Assembly (NCBI GenBank): GCA_008107755.1
Contig: VIRH01000047.1
Location: 1-58,210 of the forward strand
Origin: Rhodobacterales bacterium
GTDB taxonomy: Bacteria > Pseudomonadota > Alphaproteobacteria > Rhizobiales > Stappiaceae
DNA: 58,210 bases
Direction: 5' to 3'
Part shown: positions 34,537 to 44,050 of the stretch, piece after piece
Layout of the letters: the number at the start of each line of letters is the position of its first letter
How positions within the stretch are numbered: position 1 is the first letter of the stretch
Notes under the pieces: model-generated
The model's database searches: none
The model's input: the letters and a program-made list of their open reading frames with translations, nothing else
Told to the model about the DNA's origin: nothing
Translations under genes and position numbers: made by a program

Positions 34537-34908
34537 TCAGGAGAATGTGCCGGCCCCGCCGTCGATCAGGATCCATCCGGTGATAAGAAAGATCTCCGCC
34601 GCCAGGACACCGATGATGACCCGCTGCTTCACTGTGAGGAAGACTGCGAAGCCGAAGAGTGCAGCGGCAAGGCGAAGCCACATCGGCGTTTCAGCAAGAA
34701 CCCCTTGCGGAAACAGGATGAGCTTGGAAATCAGTCCGGCAACGAGCGCAGTCGCAACGCATCGCACCCAGACCAGAAGTTCACCGTCCTCGCGCAGACG
34801 CCCTCCGGCGAAGACGCCGAGCCATCGCCAGATGTCGGTCGCCACCCATCCTGCAAGCAGGATCATGACGTAGGGCCACCACCAGCTTTCCCTGGCCAAC
34901 TCTTCCAT
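34537..34908 (-). CDS. azlD: AzlD-family branched-chain amino acid exporter small subunit
   Basis: 123 residues with about four membrane segments. AzlD features are the C-terminal LILFPQGVLAETPMWLRLAAALFGFAVF. The ATG shares its A with the TAA stop of azlC (TAATG), a tightly coupled pair. Together they export branched-chain amino acids or analogues. Confidence 0.85.
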   Translation of the reverse strand: MEELARESWWWPYVMILLAGWVATDIWRWLGVFAGGRLREDGELLVWVRCVATALVAGLISKLILFPQGVLAETPMWLRLAAALFGFAVFLTVKQRVIIGVLAAEIFLITGWILIDGGAGTFS

Positions 34909-35669
34909 TACGCGAGCCCCCTGCGTGCGACCCGAGTGACCGCATAGGCAATGGAACCACCCACCAGACCGGCCCATAGAAGATCAAGCCCGGGCGTCAG
35001 AACGAAGAAGATCGGGCCACAGACAAGCCCAGCGATCAGCGAGACCCGGTCCGCGCTCAACCGTGCAGCGCCCCACAGGGAGCACAGGAAATAGACCGGC
35101 GTCAGAAGCACCAGCGTGCCCGCAACGAAGTCTGGGAGCCGTTCGACCAGGAAATAGGCGATGCCGGTCATACAGAAGACAAAGGAGGTCAACGCGATGC
35201 CAAACCCGAGAAAGAACGGCAATCGCGCGGGTCTTGGCAGCTCCGGCAGATGCTTCATCGCGTGCACCCAGGCCGTGACAGCAACGAAATGCGAGACGAG
35301 CAGAAGTTGCCAGGTCCTGGTTTTGCCGGGCTCCTTGATGACCGGCATGAGAGACATTGTCATCGGCATCAGACGAACTGAGGCGAGCGCCACGGCAATT
35401 GCCGCCGGCAGAAGCCCCATGCCGGATGAAATCGCCCCGGTAAGCAACACGGTTGACGGCAGCGCCCAGATGAAGGCGACCATCATCAGCGTTTCGGTAA
35501 GCGAAAGGCCGCTCTCCCTGGCAAGCCCCGCATAGCCGACGAAGGCTGCAGTCAGGATCAGCGCGGGAATGGAGATTGCCGCGACGGCGCCGCGGCGCAC
35601 CCAGGTCGCGGTGGTAACAACGGCATCAGCGGATCGGTCAGACTGGATCGGCCCTTCAGGGTCGGACAT
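34908..35669 (-). CDS. azlC: AzlC-family branched-chain amino acid exporter large subunit
   Basis: 253 residues. AzlC hallmarks: LMMVAFIWALPSTVLLTGAIS and LASVRLMPMTMSLMPVI, about seven membrane segments. The first 30 residues form a charged cytosolic head. ATG 35669 chosen; an in-frame TTG three codons earlier is less likely. First gene of the azlCD operon. Confidence 0.9.
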   Translation of the reverse strand: MSDPEGPIQSDRSADAVVTTATWVRRGAVAAISIPALILTAAFVGYAGLARESGLSLTETLMMVAFIWALPSTVLLTGAISSGMGLLPAAIAVALASVRLMPMTMSLMPVIKEPGKTRTWQLLLVSHFVAVTAWVHAMKHLPELPRPARLPFFLGFGIALTSFVFCMTGIAYFLVERLPDFVAGTLVLLTPVYFLCSLWGAARLSADRVSLIAGLVCGPIFFVLTPGLDLLWAGLVGGSIAYAVTRVARRGLA

Positions 35670-35692
35670 GGAACGCAACTCGACTTAAGTTA

Positions 35693-35707
35693 GTAAGGTA
35701 GCCTTAC
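35693..35707. promoter_or_regulatory. palindrome upstream of azlC
   Basis: GTAAGG-TAG-CCTTAC, perfect six-base arms, 24 bases upstream of the azlC start within an A/T-richer patch. It may be a regulator site or part of the azlCD promoter region. No regulator gene is adjacent. Confidence 0.35.
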
Positions 35708-35786
35708 CTTTCAGCACCATGCGTGTCCAGCCCGCCGCCGCCGTGGCGACGGGCTCTTGTCGCTGGTTCGCCTGGTAAAAGGACCC

Positions 35787-36491
35787 TCAGACGGAGCGTG
35801 TCAGTCCGCCGTCGATGCGAATGTTCTGACCCGTAATATAGGCGGCCGTATCACTGGCGAGATAGGACACCAGCCCGGATACCTCCTCGGCACGACCGTA
35901 ACGGCCCATCGGGATACGGGCGCGCCTGTCGTCCTTTTCGGGCAGACTGTCGATAAAGCCCGGAAGGATGTTGTTCATGCGCACATTCTGAGCAGCGAAC
36001 TTGTCGGCAAAGAGCTTGGTGAAGCTGGCAAGACCGGCGCGAAACACGCCCGAGGTCGGGAACATCGGGTCCGGCTCGAAGGTCGCGAAGGTCGAGATGT
36101 TCAGGATCGTTCCCCCGCCTTGTGCTGCCATGATTGGCGCGACTAGCCGGCTCGGCCGGATGACGTTGAGAAGATAGACATCCATCCCCAGATGCCAGTC
36201 ATCGTCGCTGATGTCCATAATACTCCCCTTCGGACCATGGCCCGCCGAGTTTACAAGAACATCAATTCTGCCAAATGTTTCGACGGATTTATCAACAAAT
36301 GCCTTCAGGTCCTCCGGAACAAGGTTGGAGCCGGTGAAGCCCATTCCGCCGAGCTCCTCTGCCAGCACTTCTCCCTTGCCCGAAGACGAGAGGATCGCAA
36401 CCTTGAAACCGTCCGCCGCGAGCCTGCGCGCAGCCTCCGCCCCCATACCGGAGCCGCCCGCCGTGATGAGTGCAACCTTGCTGTCCGTCAT
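35787..36491 (-). CDS. short-chain dehydrogenase/reductase with atypical active site
   Basis: 234 residues. Nucleotide-binding TAGGSGMGAEAA (10-21) and NSAG (81-84) are intact, and Ser133 in ILNIST matches the catalytic Ser. The YxxxK motif is missing: the aligned segment is SGVFRAGL, giving Ser147 and Arg151 in place of Tyr and Lys. The C-terminal NNILPGFIDSL and GGLT end are regular for SDRs. AGGAGACAGACA precedes the ATG. The function may be non-redox or use other residues. A stand-alone gene divergent from the patatin-like gene. Confidence 0.85.
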   Translation of the reverse strand: MTDSKVALITAGGSGMGAEAARRLAADGFKVAILSSSGKGEVLAEELGGMGFTGSNLVPEDLKAFVDKSVETFGRIDVLVNSAGHGPKGSIMDISDDDWHLGMDVYLLNVIRPSRLVAPIMAAQGGGTILNISTFATFEPDPMFPTSGVFRAGLASFTKLFADKFAAQNVRMNNILPGFIDSLPEKDDRRARIPMGRYGRAEEVSGLVSYLASDTAAYITGQNIRIDGGLTRSV

Positions 36492-36559
36492 TGTCTGTCT
36501 CCTGGTTCGTTCTCAGCAAGCTAAGTAGCTGGTGCAGCGCCTGCAAATGATTTTCCTGA

Positions 36560-36583
36560 ATCGTTTTCATCAAGCGAAACGAT
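36560..36583. promoter_or_regulatory. inverted repeat ATCGTTT/AAACGAT in divergent gap
   Basis: ATCGTTT (36560-36566) and AAACGAT (36577-36583) with a 10-base spacer lie between the SDR and the patatin-like gene, 68 and 97 bases from the two starts. A candidate operator for both genes; no regulator is encoded next to it. Confidence 0.4.
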
Positions 36584-36680
36584 CATTAAGGCCTCTTCCC
36601 GAAACAAAAATTTTCAACCCTGCGAAGTGTGACCCATGGTAAGGTTCACCATTGATTGAATTAGCTATTGAGGACAGACC

Positions 36681-38111
36681 ATGCCGATTGGACTTGTACT
36701 GGGCGGAGGAGCGCCCAACCTTCCCCTCATGAGTGGCGCGTTGCTCGCACTTGACGAAGCCGGGCTCGACTTCAAGGTCATCTCGACGACAGGGGCCGGA
36801 ATGGTGGCCGGACTTCTCTATGCCTCGCCGCAAAAACCCAGCAAGGATGACGATCTGGTTGAGACCCGTCGCACCGCCCTGAAGGCGACCCAGTTCATGG
36901 GTATCGACGACATCATCTACCGGTTCATGCCGATCAACTACAAGGTTTTCCAGAAACCGGGCCCTTTTGCCGTGTCCTTTGCGCCCACCTTCAACGACTG
37001 GTTCCTGAAACCCAATGGCGAGGAGACTCCGGCGCAGCGATTCACGCGCGACTGGTGGGGCCTTGTCGCCGCGACACTGACCCCCTCAAACCTCAGCATG
37101 TCCAGCAAGGGCCTGTGTCAGGCACCGTCATGGATCGAGGCCATGGTCGATTTCGACGGACTGGTCGAAAATCTCGGAGATACAAGGTTCCGTCTCACCG
37201 CCTATTGCGTCGATGACAGAAAGGACGTGACCTTCCATCGGGACGACATCACCATTGATCACTGCAAGGCGGCTCTTGCGATGCCGTTCATCTACGAACC
37301 CTTCAAGCTGACCATCCCCGGGGAAACGAAACCCAAGACCTTCCTGGAGGGATCGGCCTTCAACCCGCTGGAATTCAATCCCGGCGACGTGATGGTCGAG
37401 AACGATATCGACACCATCATCTTTCTGGATGTGCTCGGGTATCGCGAACTGATTGACGAACCGAAAGAACTGATCGACGCCTGGGTGCAGTCGATCATTG
37501 CGCCCCTGACGCGACTGGCCGAAAACAGCCTGGCGGAATTCAAGAGGCGCCGCGAGGTTCACGCCAACGAGCTGTATGTCAGGGAGATGCAGAAAGCTGC
37601 CGAAAGCGCTTCTGGCAGTGCAGACAAGTTTCGGGCCGCCAGCGGAAAGATCGAGAAACGGCAAGAGCTTTACAAGCTTGTCGACATGCTCGGCTGCGCC
37701 GAGGCCGGGCTGGAGGTGTTCGCTGACCGCGCAGACGCGCATCTCGCTGAGCATGACGACGAAGAACTTCGAGAAGTCGTCGACATGGCCAAAACGCAGC
37801 ATGAGGATTTTGCCGTAAAGCGGGAGCAATATCTCAAGCGGAAGGAAACCGAACTGCTGGGCCGATCCGCTCCAAAGAGCGAAACCCATCGCAGCCGCAC
37901 CGAATTGCTGCGCATGCCGTTCGAGAAGCACATCCCGCAGGAGTACTGGCCGAACGTCCTCGACTGGAGCCATTCGAACATGACGCGACTGTTCAAGATC
38001 GGCTACGAGACCGGACAGGCCTTCGTGCAGACCCATCGCAGCCGCATCGAAAGCAGCCTCGGACGCAAGCTCAGCGAAACCGAATTCAACGCCGCCGAAG
38101 CTGCGGAATAG
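36681..38111 (+). CDS. patatin-like protein lacking the catalytic serine
   Basis: 476 residues. The N-terminal patatin fold is clear: LVLGGGAPNLPLMSGALLAL (6-24) is the oxyanion region and VISTTGAGMVAGLLYA (33-48) the nucleophile elbow, but the GxSxG serine is Gly38. The second member of the dyad, Asp in DGG/A, is Glu223 in FLEGSAFNPLE. The C-terminal 200 residues are helical and charged, with coiled-coil character (about 300-400). It is thus probably a non-hydrolytic patatin relative or uses different residues. A monocistronic gene, terminator-like hairpin downstream. Confidence 0.8.
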   Translation: MPIGLVLGGGAPNLPLMSGALLALDEAGLDFKVISTTGAGMVAGLLYASPQKPSKDDDLVETRRTALKATQFMGIDDIIYRFMPINYKVFQKPGPFAVSFAPTFNDWFLKPNGEETPAQRFTRDWWGLVAATLTPSNLSMSSKGLCQAPSWIEAMVDFDGLVENLGDTRFRLTAYCVDDRKDVTFHRDDITIDHCKAALAMPFIYEPFKLTIPGETKPKTFLEGSAFNPLEFNPGDVMVENDIDTIIFLDVLGYRELIDEPKELIDAWVQSIIAPLTRLAENSLAEFKRRREVHANELYVREMQKAAESASGSADKFRAASGKIEKRQELYKLVDMLGCAEAGLEVFADRADAHLAEHDDEELREVVDMAKTQHEDFAVKREQYLKRKETELLGRSAPKSETHRSRTELLRMPFEKHIPQEYWPNVLDWSHSNMTRLFKIGYETGQAFVQTHRSRIESSLGRKLSETEFNAAEAAE

Positions 38112-38215
38112 CCGAGAAACCAGGCAGGGATCCAAGCGCACAGGCGTGCATGGAATGACCCACGCTCCCAACGGCGCATGCCAGGAGGGCGTCTCTACGA
38201 CGGCGCTCCATCAAA

Positions 38216-38245
38216 AAAAGCCCCGGTCGAAAGACCGGGGCTTTT
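38216..38245. terminator. bidirectional terminator between patatin-like gene and clpA
   Basis: AAAAGCCCCGGTC (38216-38228) pairs perfectly with GACCGGGGCTTTT (38233-38245) around a GAAA tetraloop; seven A precede and CTTTT follows, giving T-runs on both strands. Confidence 0.93.
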
Positions 38246-38260
38246 CGTTTTGTCAGAAGA

Positions 38261-40717
38261 TCAATCCGCGAGCGGAACCTTGGGAACCAGGCTCTTCTTG
38301 GCCGAGCCGCCCTTGCCACCGCCACCGCCGGAGGACTTGCCATCCTTGGAGGTGGAAGCCTTGGCTGCAGGCTTGCGCCGGCGCTTCGGCTTGGCTTTCG
38401 CCTCGCTTGCAGACTTGCCCTTTGGCGGGATCGCCCGCTCCTCGATGCTTTCCAGAAGCAGGCCGTGACCGTCCTCGGAGACCGAGACCTTGACCATGCC
38501 GCCCTTCTTGAGCTTGCCGAACAGCACTTCATCGGCGAGCGGCCGCTTGATGTGCTCCTGGATGATCCGACCAAGAGGTCGGGCACCCATCTGGTCGTCG
38601 TAGCCCTTGTCGGCGAGCCACTTCACGGCATCGTCGGTCAGTTCGAAGGTCACGTTGCGATCTGCAAGCTGGACCTCCAGCTGCATGACGAACTTCTCGA
38701 CCACCTTGTAGACCACTTCCTTCGGCAGGTTGCCGAACGGAATGATGGCATCGAGGCGGTTGCGGAATTCCGGCGTGAACAGCTTGTTGATGGCTTCCGC
38801 GTCGTCTCCTTCCCGCTTCACCCGGTTGAAGCCGACCGGCATCTTCGCCATGTCCGCGGCGCCCGCGTTCGTGGTCATGATCAGGATCACGTTCCGGAAA
38901 TCGACCTGCTTGCCGTTGTGATCGGTCAGCTTGCCGTGGTCCATCACCTGCAGAAGGATATTGAAGAGGTCCGGGTGGGCCTTTTCAATTTCGTCAAGCA
39001 GCAGGACGCAATGCGGATGCTGGTCGACACCGTCCGTCAGCAGACCGCCCTGGTCGAAACCGACATAGCCCGGAGGCGCGCCAATCAGACGAGAAACCGT
39101 GTGACGTTCCATGTATTCCGACATGTCAAAGCGGATCAGCTCGACACCGAGAGACGACGCCAACTGACGCGCCACTTCGGTCTTGCCGACGCCGGTCGGG
39201 CCCGAGAACAAGTAGGAGCCGATCGGCTTGTCCGGTTCGCGGAGGCCGGCACGGGCAAGCTTGATCGCAGATGCCAGCGTTCCGATGGCCTCGTCCTGAC
39301 CGTAGACGACCCGTTTGAGATCCGTGCCGAGATTTTCCAGTACCTCCGCATCGTCCTTCGAGACCGACTTCGGCGGGATACGGGCCATCGTCGCGATGGT
39401 GTTCTCGATTTCCTTGACGCCGATGGTCTTGCGGCGGCGGGTTTCCGGAACCAGCATCTGCGATGCGCCGGTTTCATCCAGCACGTCGATTGCCTTGTCC
39501 GGCAGCTTCCGGTCGGAAATGTATTTCGCCGACAGCTCCACCGCCACCTTGATGGCATCGTTGGTGTAGCGAACCTTGTGGAAGTCCTCGAAATAGGGCT
39601 TCAGACCCTTCAGGATATCAATCGCATCCGGGATGGACGGCTCGTTGACATCGATCTTCTGGAACCGGCGCACCAGCGCACGGTCCTTTTCGAAGAACTG
39701 GCGATATTCCTTGTAGGTCGTCGAACCGATACAGCGGATCGCACCGGACGCAAGCGCGGGCTTCAGCAGGTTGGACGCATCCATCGCCCCGCCCGAGGTT
39801 GCGCCGGCGCCGATCACCGTGTGGATCTCGTCGATGAACATCACCGCGCCGGGATAGTCCTCGATTTCCTTGACCACCTGCTTCAGGCGTTCCTCGAAAT
39901 CACCCCGGTACCGCGTTCCGGCGAGAAGCGAGCCCATATCCAGCGAAAAGATGGTGGCATCCTTCAGGACGTCGGGCACATCGCCCTTGACGATCCGGTG
40001 CGCGAGACCTTCCGCGATGGCGGTCTTGCCGACACCCGGGTCACCCACGAAGAGCGGATTGTTCTTCGACCGACGGCACAGGATCTGAATCGTGCGCTGA
40101 ATTTCGCTGTCGCGCCCGATCAGGGGATCGATCTTGCCGTTGGTGGCCTTGTCGTTGAGATTGACGCAATAGGCCTCCAGCGCGTCGGTTTTCTGAGCGG
40201 ATTTCTTCTCCGCTTCGGCCCCCGGCAGGACGTCCTCTTCCTCGGCACCGTCCACGGGCCGGGTCTCGGACATGCCGGGACGCTTGGCGATCCCGTGCGA
40301 AATGTAATTCACCGCATCGTAGCGGGTCATGTCCTGATCCTGCAGGAAGTAGGCGGCATGACTTTCCCGTTCCGCGAAGATGGCGACAAGCACATTCGCG
40401 CCCGTCACCTCTTCCCGTCCGGAAGATTGAACATGGATGACGGCCCGCTGGATAACGCGCTGGAAACCGGCGGTCGGTTTCGAGTCCTCGTCACTGTCCG
40501 TCACGAGGTTATCGAGTTCCGTCTCTAAATACTCCAGGATGTTGCGCCGGATCGTTTCCAGATCGACGTTACAAGCCCGCATGACAGCGGCAGCATCCTG
40601 ATCGTCGAGCAGAGCCAGGAGCAGATGCTCCAGAGTGGCATATTCCTGCTGACGCTCGTTGGCGAATGCCAAGGCCTGGTGGAGCGCTTTTTCTAGACTG
40701 CGTGAGAAAGAAGGCAC
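38261..40717 (-). CDS. clpA: ATP-dependent Clp protease ATP-binding subunit ClpA
   Basis: 818 residues with GTG start. Double Clp-N repeat (1-145), first AAA+ module with [14 protein letters not shown] (near 225), second with [14 protein letters not shown] (near 505), and a ClpP-docking region. It unfolds substrates for ClpP; its ClpS adaptor is encoded directly upstream. Compared with E. coli ClpA (758 residues) it carries a C-terminal tail of about 50 residues, rich in Lys, Ala, Ser and a Gly run ([21 protein letters not shown]). AGGA lies 10 bases before GTG. Confidence 0.96.
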   Translation of the reverse strand: MPSFSRSLEKALHQALAFANERQQEYATLEHLLLALLDDQDAAAVMRACNVDLETIRRNILEYLETELDNLVTDSDEDSKPTAGFQRVIQRAVIHVQSSGREEVTGANVLVAIFAERESHAAYFLQDQDMTRYDAVNYISHGIAKRPGMSETRPVDGAEEEDVLPGAEAEKKSAQKTDALEAYCVNLNDKATNGKIDPLIGRDSEIQRTIQILCRRSKNNPLFVGDPGVGKTAIAEGLAHRIVKGDVPDVLKDATIFSLDMGSLLAGTRYRGDFEERLKQVVKEIEDYPGAVMFIDEIHTVIGAGATSGGAMDASNLLKPALASGAIRCIGSTTYKEYRQFFEKDRALVRRFQKIDVNEPSIPDAIDILKGLKPYFEDFHKVRYTNDAIKVAVELSAKYISDRKLPDKAIDVLDETGASQMLVPETRRRKTIGVKEIENTIATMARIPPKSVSKDDAEVLENLGTDLKRVVYGQDEAIGTLASAIKLARAGLREPDKPIGSYLFSGPTGVGKTEVARQLASSLGVELIRFDMSEYMERHTVSRLIGAPPGYVGFDQGGLLTDGVDQHPHCVLLLDEIEKAHPDLFNILLQVMDHGKLTDHNGKQVDFRNVILIMTTNAGAADMAKMPVGFNRVKREGDDAEAINKLFTPEFRNRLDAIIPFGNLPKEVVYKVVEKFVMQLEVQLADRNVTFELTDDAVKWLADKGYDDQMGARPLGRIIQEHIKRPLADEVLFGKLKKGGMVKVSVSEDGHGLLLESIEERAIPPKGKSASEAKAKPKRRRKPAAKASTSKDGKSSGGGGGKGGSAKKSLVPKVPLAD

Positions 40718-40729
40718 GTGCGTTTGTCC

Positions 40730-41119
40730 TCACTTTTTTTCCATGACGCATTGCAGCGGATGCTGATGCTTGCGGGCAAAATCCATGACCTGGGTCACCT
40801 TTGTCTCGGCTACTTCGTAGGAATAAATCCCGCACTCCCCAACGCCGTGGTGATGAACATGCAGCATAATACGGGTCGCCTCTTCCCGGTTTTTCTGGAA
40901 GAAGTTCTCCACAACATGAATGACGAACTCCATGGGAGTATAATCATCATTCAGTAGCAGCACACGATAGAGATTTGGTCGTTTGGTTACCGTTTTGGTT
41001 CTGGTAACGACAACCGTACCGGCGTCTCCACCGTCATTGTCAAAATCAGAGCCTGCCGACATTGCCCTACCTATTGCCATTTTCATTTCGGCCATGTCCG
41101 GACCCCGCTCCCCATCCAT
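40730..41119 (-). CDS. clpS: Clp protease adaptor ClpS
   Basis: Up to 129 residues. The core (about 40-129) is typical: [28 protein letters not shown] and [26 protein letters not shown], with the N-degron pocket residues present. Several in-frame ATGs occur in the first 20 codons (41119, 41095, 41086, 41080, 41062) and none has a convincing ribosome site, so the start is uncertain by up to 19 residues. It lies 12 bases before clpA; the pair delivers N-end-rule substrates to ClpAP. Confidence 0.93.
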   Translation of the reverse strand: MDGERGPDMAEMKMAIGRAMSAGSDFDNDGGDAGTVVVTRTKTVTKRPNLYRVLLLNDDYTPMEFVIHVVENFFQKNREEATRIMLHVHHHGVGECGIYSYEVAETKVTQVMDFARKHQHPLQCVMEKK

Positions 41120-41398
41120 CCTGACTGCTCAAGCTGGTCTGAGGCTCGTCCCGGCAACGCTTTGCGCGCGACCGAACCGTGTTCTTGTCTGGTAATCCTG
41201 CCGCGCAAGCTGTCTTCGTGCAATGGTCGATTTGATTAAGATTTGGATGAACCGTGCAATTTTGTGCGGGTTCGTCGTCGACCATGAATGTAGGTCTCGC
41301 AAATTGAATTAAAAGATGGCGGTAAAAGTCGATTATTCAAAAGCCATGGCGCGACGGTAAAAAACGCGAGGTTTCGCGTTGTTCCGCATAAAAACAAA
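41120..41398. other. gap upstream of clpS
   Basis: No gene is supported. The stretch 41280-41400 is A/T-richer and probably holds the clpSA promoter, but no confident -35/-10 pair was located. It ends at the phasin terminator. Confidence 0.4.
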
Positions 41399-41424
41399 AA
41401 ACCCGGCTACGGTCAGCCGGGTTT
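41399..41424 (-). terminator. terminator of the phasin gene
   Basis: AAACCCGGCT (41399-41408) pairs with AGCCGGGTTT (41415-41424), loop of six; on the minus strand it is followed by TTTTTTGTTTTT. It lies 36 bases after the phasin stop. Confidence 0.92.
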
Positions 41425-41460
41425 CCAACTCCTGATGCGCCGGGGCATCAAAGGTCTGTC

Positions 41461-41790
41461 TTACTTCGTCACCTTGCTCATCATGCCTTCATACGGCTTG
41501 TAGGCATCCTTGGACAGATCGGTGACCATTTCGCCGATTTTCGTCATCTCGCCGACAAAAGACTCATAAGCGGACTTCATGTAGTCGGACTGGGTTTCGA
41601 ACGCCTTGTCCAGGGACTTGGAAGCAACCAGCTTCTCGACAGCGGCCGAGCCTTCGTCGAACGACTTTTTCTGATAGTCGGCGACCTCTGCGGCAATCGC
41701 CTGAAAACCCTTGCTCATCGAACCGAAGGATTCCATGGCCATGTCCATGTTGTCCTTACCGAACTTCTGAAATTCATCGAAGTTGTTCAT
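41461..41790 (-). CDS. phasin family protein
   Basis: 109 residues, helical, with the phasin pattern: MNNFDEFQKFGKDNMDMAMESFGSMSKGFQAIAAEVADYQKKSF start region, then ASKSLDKAFETQSDYMKSAYE. Binds the surface of polyhydroxyalkanoate granules or acts as a small amphipathic chaperone. AGGAG is 4 bases before this ATG; the preceding ATG (41793) is too close to it. Followed by a strong terminator, so monocistronic. Confidence 0.9.
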   Translation of the reverse strand: MNNFDEFQKFGKDNMDMAMESFGSMSKGFQAIAAEVADYQKKSFDEGSAAVEKLVASKSLDKAFETQSDYMKSAYESFVGEMTKIGEMVTDLSKDAYKPYEGMMSKVTK

Positions 41791-42383
41791 CATACTCCTG
41801 CCCTCTTCCGGCGCTCCTGACCTCCACCGGAAACGAGCCGGCGGCTTCAGGCACGCACATAAAGTTACCTAACGGGATTTTCGTAATGCAGCGCACAATA
41901 AGTGTCAAGACGATTCCGCATTGCAAAAACAACCAAAGCGAGAGAATTGAAGCCGAAGCGCGCAGAAATGAGCGAAATTACGTCATGCATTGAGGAGGTT
42001 AGCGAAGGCGGTTGCAGCACCCTAGGTACTATTCCTTACCGTAAAGGCAAGTGCAGAGCGAAGAATTCGCCAAACACGCCCCGTCACAACTCAAGAATAA
42101 ACCCCGAACTAAGCAATCAATTAGTTACTTTATCTATCATAATGAAACAATAGAGCAAATTTAAGATACATATTCACAATATTATATAGATTAACCAACA
42201 ATTAACTCTACTGATAAACAAATTTTTAAAGTGCTTTTTGTGCAAACTATTTACACATTCGTAACCGTGTTTCCATCAAATGGCCCCGACAGCAAGAGCG
42301 GCGGACTGATTCACAGGGGGTGTAAGGTTTCTGTCCGTTCGGCTCTGAACACGAACTCAAGTGACCCGATCGGGAAAATAACA
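41791..42383. other. gene-poor, A/T-rich stretch before the carboxypeptidase gene
   Basis: No supported gene. The segment 42100-42245 is markedly A/T-rich compared with the rest of the window (many TTAA, TATT and AATT words) and may hold the carboxypeptidase promoter or a nucleoid-protein binding site. A frame at 41902-42153 exists but has skewed composition and no ribosome site. Confidence 0.5.
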
Positions 42384-42392
42384 GTGTTTGGT

Positions 42393-44033
42393 ATGAGTTT
42401 TCACCGCGATTCAAGAGCCCTGACAAAAGCGGCAAAGGCCATTGCGTTTGGAGCCCTCCTCCTGACCATGCCTGCAACGGCTCACGCCAACAGCAAATAT
42501 GCGGGCATCGTCGTCGACGCCAAAACCGGCAAGACACTCTACTCGTCTTCGGCAGACGCCTACCGCTATCCGGCGTCTCTGACCAAGATCATGACCCTTT
42601 ATATCGTGTTCGAGGAGCTCGAGGCAGGACGGCTGTCATTGAACTCCAATCTGAAGGTTTCGAAATACGCGGCCGGACGACCGCCCACCAAGCTGGGACT
42701 TCGTCCTGGTGGGTCGATCAAGGTCAAGGACGCGATCCTGGGCCTCGTCACCAAGTCGGCCAACGACGCGTCCACCGTCATTGCGGAGAACATCGGCGGT
42801 TCCGAAGCTCTCTTTGCAGAACGCATGACGCGCACCGCACACGGACTTGGCATGTCGAAGACGACGTTCCGCAATCCGCATGGTCTTCCGAACTCCGCTC
42901 AGCGCACGACTGCTCGCGACATGGCGACGCTCGGCCGCGCCATCCAGGAGCATTTCCCGAAGTACTACAAATACTTCAGCACGCGCTCCTTCAAGTACAA
43001 GGGCCGGACCTACGGCAACCACAACAAGCTTCTCGGACGGGTGAAAGGTGTCGACGGCATCAAGACCGGCTACACCCGCGCTTCCGGCTTCAACCTCGTT
43101 TCCTCGGTGAACACGGGTGGCCGCCAGATCGTTGCGGTCGTCATGGGTGGACGTTCGGGTGCATCGCGTAATGCCCAGATGCGCAAACTGATCAAGGCCT
43201 ATCTTCCCAAGGCGAGCCGTGGGCGGAAGACCGTGCCAGCAATCGCACGCCCGAACACAGGTCCCGTTCTCGTCGCCTCAAGGCTTGAAGATGTGCCCTT
43301 GCCGTCTGCCAAGCCGATCAGCGCAGTCCAGGTCGCCGCAGCAGAAGGCTCGCCGATGGTGCTGTCCTTTGCCGAAACCGGACGGACGGTTGCCGTTCCG
43401 CCGCCTGCTCCCGCACCGGTTCCCGGCTTCGGCGACTCAGTCCCCGTGCCGCCGAAGATGGTCAAGCAGCGCTTCGACGATGCCTTTGCAGTCGCCAACG
43501 CCCTGCCCCCGATCCCGCGGCAGAGCCCGGACGAGCCCATGACCACCAACTCGATCAGCAAGGCTGCGCTTCTTCAGGCGGCCCAAAAGACCCCGCAGGC
43601 TACCCGCGGCGAGATCAAGACCGCCTCGCTTGAACCTGTGAAAGTCAATTCAGATACGATCAAGGTGAATACGGTGCGGGTCGAAACGGTGCCGGCAGGT
43701 ACAATCGCCGAACTCGCACAGGGTGACGCGGAAGATGCCCGCGACGACACCGTGACCGTTGCAACCAGCGACACCCAGGACGTTGCTCCGGGCTGGCAGA
43801 TCCAGATCGCCGCAACCGAAACGGAAGGCCAGGCTGTCCAGATGCTGAAAAACGTCCGCACCAAGACAGGTAGCGCCCTGCGCGGCCGTTCGCCCTACAC
43901 CGAACCGGTCGAGGTCGGTGGCCAGACGCTCTATCGAGCCCGCTTTGTGGGCTTTGAAACCAAATCGGCTGCATGGAACGCATGCAGCTCCCTGAAAAAG
44001 GCAAAATACGCCTGCTTCGCCATCTACCAGTAA
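42393..44033 (+). CDS. D-alanyl-D-alanine carboxypeptidase with C-terminal SPOR domain
   Basis: 546 residues. Signal peptide to about residue 32 (ATAHA). Penicillin-binding domain with all three motifs: SLTK (Ser62, Lys65), SAN (122-124) and KTG (224-226). A Pro-rich linker (about 300-400) leads to a SPOR domain (about 465-546: WQIQIAATETEGQAVQMLKNVRTK) that binds denuded peptidoglycan at the division site. It trims peptidoglycan pentapeptides in the periplasm. A GTG three codons earlier at 42384, after GGGA, is an alternative start. Confidence 0.93.
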   Translation: MSFHRDSRALTKAAKAIAFGALLLTMPATAHANSKYAGIVVDAKTGKTLYSSSADAYRYPASLTKIMTLYIVFEELEAGRLSLNSNLKVSKYAAGRPPTKLGLRPGGSIKVKDAILGLVTKSANDASTVIAENIGGSEALFAERMTRTAHGLGMSKTTFRNPHGLPNSAQRTTARDMATLGRAIQEHFPKYYKYFSTRSFKYKGRTYGNHNKLLGRVKGVDGIKTGYTRASGFNLVSSVNTGGRQIVAVVMGGRSGASRNAQMRKLIKAYLPKASRGRKTVPAIARPNTGPVLVASRLEDVPLPSAKPISAVQVAAAEGSPMVLSFAETGRTVAVPPPAPAPVPGFGDSVPVPPKMVKQRFDDAFAVANALPPIPRQSPDEPMTTNSISKAALLQAAQKTPQATRGEIKTASLEPVKVNSDTIKVNTVRVETVPAGTIAELAQGDAEDARDDTVTVATSDTQDVAPGWQIQIAATETEGQAVQMLKNVRTKTGSALRGRSPYTEPVEVGGQTLYRARFVGFETKSAAWNACSSLKKAKYACFAIYQ

Positions 44034-44050
44034 CCGCGTAACGGATGTCC

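Noticed and set aside
38465..40528. 687-residue plus-strand frame opposite clpA
   Set aside because: A codon-bias shadow of clpA; no motif and no ribosome site.
41902..42153. 83-residue plus-strand frame before the carboxypeptidase
   Set aside because: No ribosome site, atypical composition, no similarity to known small proteins.
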